Source: Comamonadaceae bacterium CG12_big_fil_rev_8_21_14_0_65_59_15
Lineage (GTDB): Bacteria; Pseudomonadota; Gammaproteobacteria; Burkholderiales; Burkholderiaceae_C
Direction of reading: 5' to 3'
Length of the DNA: 45,380 nucleotides
Assembly (NCBI GenBank): GCA_002786915.1
Contig: PCUV01000006.1
Coordinates: forward strand, 1 to 45,380
Each line of letters opens with the position of its first letter. Within the stretch, counting starts at the first letter, position 1. Shown piece by piece: positions 1 through 6,873 of the stretch. A program made the position numbers and the translations under genes. Below the pieces are notes generated by a model, which saw nothing but the letters and a program-made list of their open reading frames with translations, made no database searches and was not told the origin of the DNA.

Positions 1-61
1 TTAAAAGGAGCAAGGAACCACTATAAACAGGAGAGCAGGTTACGCATTGTTGGCGGGGGTT

Positions 62-880
62 TCAGGGGTATTTGATGCGGGTTATTGGCTTGGGTTGAGG
101 GTGGGGATGTTGCAATACAAGACCTGACCCTGAAGCTCTATGACCCTGAAGCTCCCTACGCACCGCCGCCAGTTGCCGACGCGACACAAACAGCGGCTCT
201 GGTACGCGGTCCAGCAGCACCGCCCAACCGTCGCCTTCTTGCGCGTCATGGTGCTTTTGCAGCGCACGCACCGCATGGCGCGCTACCAGAGCGTTGCGAT
301 GGATGCGGATAAAGCGGTGGCCGTAGCGCTGTTCCAGGTCGGCCAGCGAGCCCTCCAGCACATAGCTGTGCGCAGCGGTGCGCACCGTGATGTATTTCAG
401 CTCGGCCTTCAGGTACAGCACCTCGGCCAGCGCCACCCGCTGGCTGCCTGAACGCTCCTGAATGATCAAGAATTCATCGGCCAAATCAGCCTCTTGCGCC
501 CGTCCTGCAAGCGTAAGGCGCTCCACTTTTTGCAGTGCCGCCTGCAAGCGCTCCAGGCGCACCGGCTTGGTCAGGTAATCCACGGCCTCCAGCTCAAAGG
601 CCTGTACAGCGTGCTCGGCGTACGCCGTCACAAACACCAGCGCAGGTGGTATCGGCAATTGGCGCAGCGCTTGCGCCAACGTCAACCCATCGGCGCCAGG
701 CATGTGGATATCGGCCAGTACCAGGTCCAGCGCCTGATGCGTGGCACAACGCATGGCGTCCACTGCCGTGGCCGCCTCGGCAACCACCAACGCCGCCGGT
801 GCGCTGCAATCGGCCAGCAGGCTGCGCAGACGCGCGCGCGCCAGCGCTTCGTCATCCACGATCAACACCCGCAGCGTCAT
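62..880 (-). CDS. algR: LytTR-family response regulator, AlgR-like
   Basis: Two-component response regulator that receives phosphate from the adjacent AlgZ-type kinase and binds DNA. The 272-residue product has a receiver domain at about residues 3-120. Acidic residues DDE lie at 9-11, the phospho-acceptor is D57 in LADIHMPGADG, and the conserved Lys is in YLTKPV. A LytTR DNA-binding domain follows at about 145-250 (IRIHRNALVAR is typical). I chose the ATG at 880 because it starts exactly at the receiver domain and overlaps the kinase stop as ATGA; the reading frame further upstream is only antisense to the kinase. Oddity: the usual C-terminal end (SRRQLAAVRREL) is followed by about 20 unusual residues, at a tandem 16-nt duplication (124-155). 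In P. aeruginosa the same genes sit beside argH, and the same order is seen here. Confidence 0.93.
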   Translation of the reverse strand: MTLRVLIVDDEALARARLRSLLADCSAPAALVVAEAATAVDAMRCATHQALDLVLADIHMPGADGLTLAQALRQLPIPPALVFVTAYAEHAVQAFELEAVDYLTKPVRLERLQAALQKVERLTLAGRAQEADLADEFLIIQERSGSQRVALAEVLYLKAELKYITVRTAAHSYVLEGSLADLEQRYGHRFIRIHRNALVARHAVRALQKHHDAQEGDGWAVLLDRVPEPLFVSRRQLAAVRRELQGHRASGSGLVLQHPHPQPKPITRIKYP

Positions 881-1935
881 AGCGGCACCGCGATGCGCAC
901 CTGAAACACGCCGTCTTTCAAACCGTAGCGGAACTGGCCTTGGACATCGTGCAGCAGGGCCAAGCGCTCGGCCACATTGGCCAGCGCCAGTTGATGCCCA
1001 GGCGGCGCCTGTGCAGCCCCCGCAGCCACCGTATTGCTGACCTTGATGACCACCACCGAGCCGCGCCGCTGCGTACTGACGCGAATGCGCGCGCCGTCCG
1101 CGCTGGGCTCCACGCCGTGCTTGACCGCGTTTTCTACCAGCGGCTGCAGCAACAGTGGCGGCAACAGCGCGCCCGCGGCAGCGTCGTCCAGCGACCATTC
1201 CACCTGAATCCGGTCGCCAAAACGCACCTGCTCGATGGCCAGATAGCGCTGCGCCAGTGCAATTTCGTCTGCCAGCGTCACGCTGGGCCCCTGCTCGGCC
1301 AGCGCATAGCGAAACAAATCACTCAGGTCTTCCAGTAAGCGCTCGGCTTTGCGTGGCTCGGCACGCACCAGCGCAATGGCACTGTTGAGGGTGTTGAACA
1401 AAAAATGGGGACGAATGCGCGCTTGCAGTTCCGCCAGCCTGGCCGCCGCTGTAGCCGGGGCCATACCCCGTGCACGCCATGCCATCGCGGTCACCAACAG
1501 GGCTGACAAGCCGGCACCGCTGACGCCGCTGGCCAGCCAGGGCGTACCGTCCACCAAACCCAATAACACGAGCACGGCACAACCATACAGACCCGCCACC
1601 GCACCCAGCACCACACCCACGCCCTGTTGCCACAAAGGCTTGAGCTTGACCAACCAGCGTTTGAGCCCGCAAGTGGCGATCAGCCACAGCAAGGTCGCCG
1701 GCAGCGCCGCACCAGTGAGCAATGACAACCGCGTCAACCAGTCCAGCAAGGTGGCCGCACCAAACATCGACACCACGCCGACCACCGCTTCAACAAACAG
1801 CACTGCGCGTAACACCACCCCCACGTGACACGCGTCGCACACCAGCGTATGCGCGGCCGCTGCGGGCGCTGCCGGTTCAGGCTCTGTCAGAAAAGCCGTT
1901 TCCTGGAACGCCGATAAAATTTGCGAGTCTTTCAT
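877..1935 (-). CDS. algZ: AlgZ/FimS-type (LytS-family) sensor histidine kinase
   Basis: Membrane sensor kinase partner of the AlgR-like regulator. The 352 residues show about four hydrophobic segments between residues 40 and 155. A His_kinase (PF06580-type) core follows, with H177 in RIRPHFLFNTLNS, then an ATPase module with the N-box LLLQPLVENAVKHG and a late glycine-rich stretch. It lacks the classical HATPase spacing of EnvZ-like kinases, as is usual for AlgZ/YehU proteins. The gene stop overlaps the algR start by four bases (ATGA), so the two are probably translationally coupled. It is transcribed divergently from argH across a short gap of about 100 bases. The sensed signal cannot be read from the sequence. 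Confidence 0.9.
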   Translation of the reverse strand: MKDSQILSAFQETAFLTEPEPAAPAAAAHTLVCDACHVGVVLRAVLFVEAVVGVVSMFGAATLLDWLTRLSLLTGAALPATLLWLIATCGLKRWLVKLKPLWQQGVGVVLGAVAGLYGCAVLVLLGLVDGTPWLASGVSGAGLSALLVTAMAWRARGMAPATAAARLAELQARIRPHFLFNTLNSAIALVRAEPRKAERLLEDLSDLFRYALAEQGPSVTLADEIALAQRYLAIEQVRFGDRIQVEWSLDDAAAGALLPPLLLQPLVENAVKHGVEPSADGARIRVSTQRRGSVVVIKVSNTVAAGAAQAPPGHQLALANVAERLALLHDVQGQFRYGLKDGVFQVRIAVPL

Positions 1936-2037
1936 TGACCAATCGGGTGATGCAACAACATCAGGGGTAGCGGGACCTGATTATTGATGATTCCCGATGC
2001 ATCCCCCCTGCCCCTGCCTATCACCCAGCCCAAGCCC

Positions 2038-3489
2038 ATGAGCCAAAACCAACTCGACAAAAAATCCCAGGCCTGGTCGGCCCTGTTTTCAGAACCCATG
2101 AGCGACCTGGTCAAGCGCTACACCGCCAGCGTCTTCTTTGACCAGCGCCTATGGCAAGCCGACATCGCGGGCAGCCTGGCGCACGCCGACATGCTGGCCG
2201 CGCAAGCCATCATCAGCGCACAGGACCTGTCCGACATCCAGCGCGGCCTGGCGCAGATCCGCGCCGAGATTGAAGCCGGCACATTCGACTGGAAACTCGA
2301 TCTGGAAGACGTGCACCTGAACATCGAAGCCCGCCTGACGCAACTGGTGGGTGACGCCGGCAAGCGGCTGCACACCGGGCGCAGCCGCAACGACCAGGTC
2401 GCTACCGACGTGCGCCTGTGGCTACGTGGCGAAATCGATCTGATCGCCGATCTGCTGCGTGAGCTGCAGCGCGCGCTGGTCGATGTGGCAGAACAAAACG
2501 TGGACGTGATCCTGCCCGGCTTTACCCACCTGCAGGTGGCGCAGCCCGTGAGCTTTGGGCACCATTTGCTGGCCTATGTGGAAATGTTTGCGCGTGACGC
2601 CGAGCGCATAAATGAGGTGCGCGCCCGCGTGAACCGTCTGCCCCTGGGCGCCGCAGCCTTGGCAGGCACCAGCTACCCGCTGGACCGCGTGCGCGTGGCG
2701 CGCACACTCGGCATGGTCGATGCACAAGGCACGCCCCAAGTGTGCCAGAACTCGCTCGACGCCGTCAGCGACCGCGACTTTGCTATTGAATTTACAGCTG
2801 CTAGCGCCCTGTGCATGGTGCACATCAGCCGCCTGAGCGAAGAACTGGTGCTGTGGATGAGCCAGAACTTTGGTTTCATCAAGATTGCCGACCGCTTTAC
2901 CACCGGCAGTTCCATCATGCCGCAAAAGAAAAACCCCGACGTCCCCGAGCTGGCACGCGGCAAGACCGGCCGTGTGGTGGGGCATCTGATGGGACTCATC
3001 ACCCTCATGAAAGGCCAACCCCTGGCCTACAACAAGGACAACCAGGAAGACAAAGAGCCGCTGTTTGACACCGTGGATACCCTCAAGGACACGCTGCGCA
3101 TCTTTGCTGAAATGATTGCGGGCCAAACCAACCCAACCACGGGCGGGCGCGCGGGCGGCATCACCGTGAACGTGCAAGCCATGGAGCAGGCCGCGCTCAA
3201 GGGCTACGCCACCGCTACCGACCTGGCCGATTACCTGGTGCGCAAGGGCCTGCCGTTTCGCGACGCGCACGAAGCCGTGGCCCACGCGGTCAAGGCCGCT
3301 ATTGCGCACCAGGTTGATTTGTCCGAGTTGCCCCTGGCAGTCTTGCAGGGGTTCAATGCGCGCATCGACAAGGATGTTTTCGACGTGCTGTCGCTGCGCG
3401 GCTCGCTGCACGCACGCAACACGCTGGGGGGCACTGCACCAGCGCAGGTACAAGCGCAGATTGCACGGCATCGCGCCCGCTTGGCCTGA
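2038..3489 (+). CDS. argH: argininosuccinate lyase
   Basis: Last step of arginine biosynthesis: cleavage of argininosuccinate to arginine and fumarate in the cytoplasm. The 483-residue product carries the fumarase/aspartase superfamily signature [12 protein letters not shown] at about residues 290-301 (flexible catalytic loop with the general-base serine), the HTGRSRNDQ motif near 112-120, and the conserved TSYPLDR and THLQVAQPV stretches. Start choice: the frame stays open to an ATG at 1987, but the [13 protein letters not shown] start at 2038 fits the family length and its usual N-terminus; neither has a convincing Shine-Dalgarno sequence. The gene is divergent from algZ. Its 3' flank holds a REP-like inverted repeat. 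Confidence 0.96.
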   Translation: MSQNQLDKKSQAWSALFSEPMSDLVKRYTASVFFDQRLWQADIAGSLAHADMLAAQAIISAQDLSDIQRGLAQIRAEIEAGTFDWKLDLEDVHLNIEARLTQLVGDAGKRLHTGRSRNDQVATDVRLWLRGEIDLIADLLRELQRALVDVAEQNVDVILPGFTHLQVAQPVSFGHHLLAYVEMFARDAERINEVRARVNRLPLGAAALAGTSYPLDRVRVARTLGMVDAQGTPQVCQNSLDAVSDRDFAIEFTAASALCMVHISRLSEELVLWMSQNFGFIKIADRFTTGSSIMPQKKNPDVPELARGKTGRVVGHLMGLITLMKGQPLAYNKDNQEDKEPLFDTVDTLKDTLRIFAEMIAGQTNPTTGGRAGGITVNVQAMEQAALKGYATATDLADYLVRKGLPFRDAHEAVAHAVKAAIAHQVDLSELPLAVLQGFNARIDKDVFDVLSLRGSLHARNTLGGTAPAQVQAQIARHRARLA

Positions 3490-3539
3490 CTGAACTAACT
3501 GTCATGCCTGCACATCCGCTCCAAATGATGAAAGTGACT

Positions 3540-3609
3540 CGTCTTTCCCGCGCAGGCGGGAATCCAGGGTTTGCTCAGATGCTGGATTCCCGCCTGAGCG
3601 GGAATGACG
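3540..3609. repeat. REP-like dispersed inverted repeat
   Basis: Two 28-nt arms (3540-3567 and 3582-3609) are inverted copies with only two mismatches. Each arm contains a smaller hairpin of the CCCGC..GCGGG type, followed by AATCCAG. This is the common proteobacterial intergenic repeat built from TTCCCGC..GCGGGAATCCAG. It lies between argH and the next gene and could also act as an RNA hairpin or terminator. Confidence 0.85.
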
Positions 3610-3642
3610 AAGCTCGGCGTTTTTCACGTTAAATAGCACGAT

Positions 3643-4161
3643 ATGAATACTGAAACAAACCCAAACGCACCCTTGCCCTGCCACGCCACGCGCTGGCGCG
3701 TTGCCACCCTCTTTTGCCTGATTCTGCTGGCGCTGGCAGGCGCCACCGGCATGAGCATGATGGAGCAATTCAAGGCACAGCTCACGCATTTGCAAGGCAA
3801 GCTCAAGTCTGTGCCACAGCTCAAATACATCGCCGTGCTGAACGACGAGCAACACCAGCCCGCGCTGTTGGTGACCTTTGACCCGCAAGACGGCTACATG
3901 CAGATCCAGCGCCTGAGCAACGTCAAAGAGGGGCCGGAGGACAGCATGCAGTTGTGGGCGCTGGACGAAAGTGACCAACCGCTGTCTCTGGGCGTGGTCG
4001 CCCCGGGCATCAAGACGGCCCAGTTGCGCACCACCGACCAGGTACTGTCACTGGCGCGGCGCCTGGCCATCAGCGTGGAGAACAAGGGCGGCGTCGAACC
4101 CGGGCGCATGCCGCGCCTGCCCTATCTGTTCACCGGCTCCGTGATCCAGAAAGCGCTGTAA
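3643..4161 (+). CDS. single-pass membrane protein with RskA-like anti-sigma C-terminal domain
   Basis: 172 residues. A cytoplasmic N-tail of about 20 residues is followed by one hydrophobic helix (about 21-39, VATLFCLILLALAGATGM) and a periplasmic domain. The domain resembles the C-terminal domain of RskA-type anti-sigma factors: MQLWALDESDQPLSLGVV and LAISVENKGGVEPGRMP are typical of the 'xQLWLx..g.p.slG' and 'aVSxEpxGGs' motifs. It lacks the N-terminal zinc-binding anti-sigma domain, and no ECF sigma gene is adjacent. It is therefore either a truncated relative or a stand-alone sensor domain, and any role in sigma-factor control is inference only. It begins with ATG shortly after the REP-like repeat. 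Confidence 0.7.
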   Translation: MNTETNPNAPLPCHATRWRVATLFCLILLALAGATGMSMMEQFKAQLTHLQGKLKSVPQLKYIAVLNDEQHQPALLVTFDPQDGYMQIQRLSNVKEGPEDSMQLWALDESDQPLSLGVVAPGIKTAQLRTTDQVLSLARRLAISVENKGGVEPGRMPRLPYLFTGSVIQKAL

Positions 4162-4173
4162 CTGCCACCTTTC

Positions 4174-4368
4174 AACCGAGAAAATCCATTAGGGCGCGGG
4201 ATGGCAGCACGGGCAGTTGCGAGCCAGTTTAGTCCCGACTACGGAGCCTGTAGCAGTAGCTACAGGCGACAAAGAGGGGCGCTGACTTGGAGTTTTTCCA
4301 AAATGGCCGCAAATGCACCGCTGCCACCCACGCAGCACCGCAGATGCGCCTAATGGATTTTCTCGGTT
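4174..4368. mobile_element. possible MITE-like element with 20-bp terminal inverted repeats
   Basis: A 195-bp stretch bounded by AACCGAGAAAATCCATTAGG (4174-4193) and its exact inverse complement ending at 4368, with no ORF of its own. Inside lies a 9-bp perfect hairpin, GCCTGTAGC/GCTACAGGC (4246-4267). The right terminus abuts the stop codon of the convergent flavoenzyme gene. Short length, perfect terminal inverted repeats and no coding capacity fit a non-autonomous transposable element. I found no clear target-site duplication, so a long-range RNA stem or a paired regulatory repeat remains possible. Confidence 0.5.
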
Positions 4369-5501
4369 CAATGCATCGTCATCGCGCGGCCCGGTGCCAG
4401 CGTCGCGGCCGTCACACCCAACGCCGACACCGCCTCAGGCATCGGCAGGCCTTGCACCAGTGCGGCGCTGAGCTGGCCCATGGCCGGTGCCGTCTGAATA
4501 CCGTAACCGCCTTGGCCAGCCAGCCAGAAAAAGCCCGGCGCGTCATCGGCAAACCCCACCACCGGCGTCTTGTCGGCCACAAACGAGCGCAAGCCCGCCC
4601 ACTTGCGTTGGACCTTGCGAATTTGCAGGCTGGTGGCGGTTTCCAGCCGGTCCACCGCAATGGCCACGTCCAGCTCTTCGGGCTGCACATCCTGGGGGTC
4701 CACCGGGTCGGCGTTGGCCGGCGACACCAGCAGCATGCCCGCATCGGGCTTGATGTAAAAACTCTCGTTCGCGTCGATCACCATCGGCCAGGCGTGGATG
4801 TCGCAATTGGTCGGTGCGTCGCACATGAACGCCGTGCGGCGCATCGGTTGCAGCCCCACCGGTGCCACCCCCGCCATGCGCGCCACTTCGTCGCACCAGG
4901 CACCTGCAGCATTGACTAACACGTCAGCCAAAAATTTGCCCTGCGATGTCGTTACCTGCCAACCACCCGTCACACGGCTAATCTGCTGTACCTCGCAGTC
5001 GCAATGCAATTGGGCCCCAGCCGCTTTGGCCCCGCGCAAAAAGCCCTGCTGGATGCCATGCACGTCCATGTCCATGGCGTTGGGCTCGTACACGCCAAAC
5101 ACTGCCGCCTCAGGCTTCAGAATCGGCACACGCTGCAAAATTTTGTCTTGCGCCCACCACTCAATGTTGGGAACCAATGCCACGCGCTCGGCAAACGCCT
5201 GACGCAGCGTGGCCTCATCGTCGGCCCCGCCCACGCTTAGCGACCCTCTGGGGGTGACCAGCGGATACGGTGAAAATCCTTCCGGCGGATGAAAGTAAAA
5301 GGGCTTGGACGCCGTGGTGATGGCACGCACTGGCGCGTTCCCATAGGTCTCGGAGTACAGTGCCGCCGAGCGCCCGGTGGCGTGGTAGCCGGGTTGCGAC
5401 TCACGCTCCAACAGCGTCACTTGGCGGTGCGGCGCCAGAAAATACGCCAGTGACGCACCGGCCATGCCACCACCCACGATCAGAACTTCAGTTTTTTGCA
5501 T
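4368..5501 (-). CDS. FAD-dependent D-amino-acid dehydrogenase-type oxidoreductase (DauA/DAO family)
   Basis: Flavoprotein of the glycine oxidase/D-amino-acid dehydrogenase group, 377 residues. The N-terminal Rossmann motif GGGMAGAS (10-17) binds FAD. GYHATGRSAALY (38-49) is the flavin-contact signature shared with D-arginine dehydrogenase DauA. NAAGAWCDEVA and the C-terminal GQGGYGIQT also match that group. Compared with DauA as I remember it, the catalytic and carboxylate-binding positions (Y53, the Arg in PMRRTAF, Tyr in SFYIKPDAG, Arg in AGLRSFV) are kept. The DauA His48 and the guanidinium-binding Glu87 are Leu and Ser here, so the substrate is probably not D-arginine. Divergent from the FMN hydroxy-acid dehydrogenase gene, which may share its regulation. 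Confidence 0.85.
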   Translation of the reverse strand: MQKTEVLIVGGGMAGASLAYFLAPHRQVTLLERESQPGYHATGRSAALYSETYGNAPVRAITTASKPFYFHPPEGFSPYPLVTPRGSLSVGGADDEATLRQAFAERVALVPNIEWWAQDKILQRVPILKPEAAVFGVYEPNAMDMDVHGIQQGFLRGAKAAGAQLHCDCEVQQISRVTGGWQVTTSQGKFLADVLVNAAGAWCDEVARMAGVAPVGLQPMRRTAFMCDAPTNCDIHAWPMVIDANESFYIKPDAGMLLVSPANADPVDPQDVQPEELDVAIAVDRLETATSLQIRKVQRKWAGLRSFVADKTPVVGFADDAPGFFWLAGQGGYGIQTAPAMGQLSAALVQGLPMPEAVSALGVTAATLAPGRAMTMH

Positions 5502-5684
5502 GATGCTTGCCCTTTATCGAATCAGCAAATCGGTTGGACTTGCAGCGCGTTCAATTGTGGGGCGAAGCGGGCCATCTTGCACCGGGTTGACCCGGTCAGT
5601 GCATTTTTTCATCCCTCATTAGCCAATTTTCAAATGGGCAGGTCCAGACCGTTTTACCATCGCCCCACACACAAGGAATTTGCC
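5502..5684. promoter_or_regulatory. shared intergenic region of two divergent oxidoreductase genes
   Basis: This 183-base gap must contain both promoters. A good Shine-Dalgarno sequence, AAGGA (5673-5677), lies 7 bases before the ATG at 5685 and decides that start over the longer open frame. I see no confident -35/-10 pair or operator palindrome. Confidence 0.45.
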
Positions 5685-6833
5685 ATGCCCGTCATCACCA
5701 GCATCGAAGATTTGCGCGTTCTGGCGCAACAACGCATCCCCCGCATGTTTTACGACTATGTGGACTGCGGATCGTGGACCGAAAGCACTTACCGCGCCAA
5801 CAGCGACGACTTTGGGCGCATCAAATTGCGCCAGCGCGTGGCCATCAACATGGAAAACCGCAGCACCGCCTGCCAGATGATTGGTCAGCCGGTGGCCATG
5901 CCGGTGGCGCTGGCCCCCACCGGCCTGACTGGCATGCTGTGCGCCGACGGCGAGATCAAGGCGGCGCTGGCCGCCAAGCAATTTGGCGTGCCGTTTACCC
6001 TGTCCACCATGAGCATCTGCTCGATCGAGGACGTGGCCGCCGCCATCGGTGGGCACCCGTTCTGGTTTCAGCTGTACGTAATGAAAGACCGCGACTTTAT
6101 CGAGCGCCTGATCGACCGCGCCAAAGCGGCGCATTGCTCTGCGCTCGTGCTGACACTGGATTTGCAGATCATCGGCCAGCGCCACAAAGACATCAAAAAC
6201 GGGTTGTCGGCACCGCCCAAGCTGACGCTGCCCAACATACTGAACATGCTGACCAAACCGCGCTGGGGGCTGGGCATGCTGGGCACCCCACGGCGTGGCT
6301 TTGGTAACATCATTGGTCACGTCAAGGGCATCGAGACCATGGGCACACTCAGTGAATGGACAGCCAAGCAGTTTGACCCGGCGCTGAACTGGGGCGACGT
6401 GGAATGGATCAAGAAGCGCTGGGGCGGCAAACTCATCCTCAAGGGTATCCAGGACGTGGAAGACGCGCGCATTGCGGTCCAGTCCGGCGCTGACGCGCTG
6501 ATTGTCAGCAACCATGGCGGGCGCCAGCTCGACGGCGCGCCCAGCTCCATCACCGCGCTGCCCGCCATCGTAGACGCGGTGGGCAGCCAGATTGAGGTGC
6601 ACATGGACGGCGGCATCCGCAGTGGGCAAGACGTGCTCAAGGCCTGGGCGCTGGGCGCGCGTGGCACCTACATCGGGCGCGCGTTCAACTACGGTGTGGC
6701 CGCGCTGGGGCAAGCCGGTGTGACGCGCGCGCTGGAGATCATCCACAAGGAGCTGGACCTGACGATGGCCTTTTGCGGCCACACCCGCATCAACCAGGTG
6801 GACCAGGGCATTCTGCTGCCGGGTACGTTTTGA
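5685..6833 (+). CDS. FMN-dependent alpha-hydroxy-acid dehydrogenase (LldD/glycolate oxidase family)
   Basis: Oxidises an L-2-hydroxy acid such as lactate, glycolate or mandelate to the 2-oxo acid, using FMN in a TIM barrel. The 382-residue product has the N-terminal YDYVDCGSWTE motif, the FMN-binding MPVALAPTGLTGM stretch, the catalytic-His signature VSNHGGRQLDGAPS and the DGGIRSGQDVLKA phosphate-binding loop. The ATG at 5685 has an AAGGA ribosome-binding site and begins at the domain start. The family makes the reaction type secure; the substrate is not determined. It is divergent from a D-amino-acid dehydrogenase-type gene, so both may serve uptake or catabolism of related 2-substituted acids (inference). 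Confidence 0.9.
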   Translation: MPVITSIEDLRVLAQQRIPRMFYDYVDCGSWTESTYRANSDDFGRIKLRQRVAINMENRSTACQMIGQPVAMPVALAPTGLTGMLCADGEIKAALAAKQFGVPFTLSTMSICSIEDVAAAIGGHPFWFQLYVMKDRDFIERLIDRAKAAHCSALVLTLDLQIIGQRHKDIKNGLSAPPKLTLPNILNMLTKPRWGLGMLGTPRRGFGNIIGHVKGIETMGTLSEWTAKQFDPALNWGDVEWIKKRWGGKLILKGIQDVEDARIAVQSGADALIVSNHGGRQLDGAPSSITALPAIVDAVGSQIEVHMDGGIRSGQDVLKAWALGARGTYIGRAFNYGVAALGQAGVTRALEIIHKELDLTMAFCGHTRINQVDQGILLPGTF

Positions 6834-6837
6834 TCGC

Positions 6838-6861
6838 GCGCGCGGCCAACGCCCCGCGCGC
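6838..6861. terminator. GC-rich hairpin between convergent genes
   Basis: GCGCGCGG (6838-6845) pairs perfectly with CCGCGCGC (6854-6861), with an 8-base loop, in the 40-base gap between two convergent genes. There is no following T-run on either strand, so a role as intrinsic terminator is only plausible. Confidence 0.4.
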
Positions 6862-6873
6862 ATCAACCCACGT

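Noticed and set aside
1..61. Start of another gene upstream of algR (hemC expected in some relatives)
   Set aside because: Too short, and no coding frame with recognisable residues in these bases.
2783..2811. Sequence inside argH resembling the dispersed repeat (GCTATTGAATTTACAGCTGCTAGC)
   Set aside because: It encodes the conserved ArgH peptide FAIEFTAAS in frame, so the similarity is probably coincidence or codon choice.
2422..3471. Long open frame on the minus strand opposite argH
   Set aside because: It is antisense to a clear argH and has no recognisable domain; high GC produces such shadow frames.
3540..3609. Possible CRISPR-like repeat
   Set aside because: Only one inverted pair, no spaced direct repeats and no cas genes; it fits a REP-like element.
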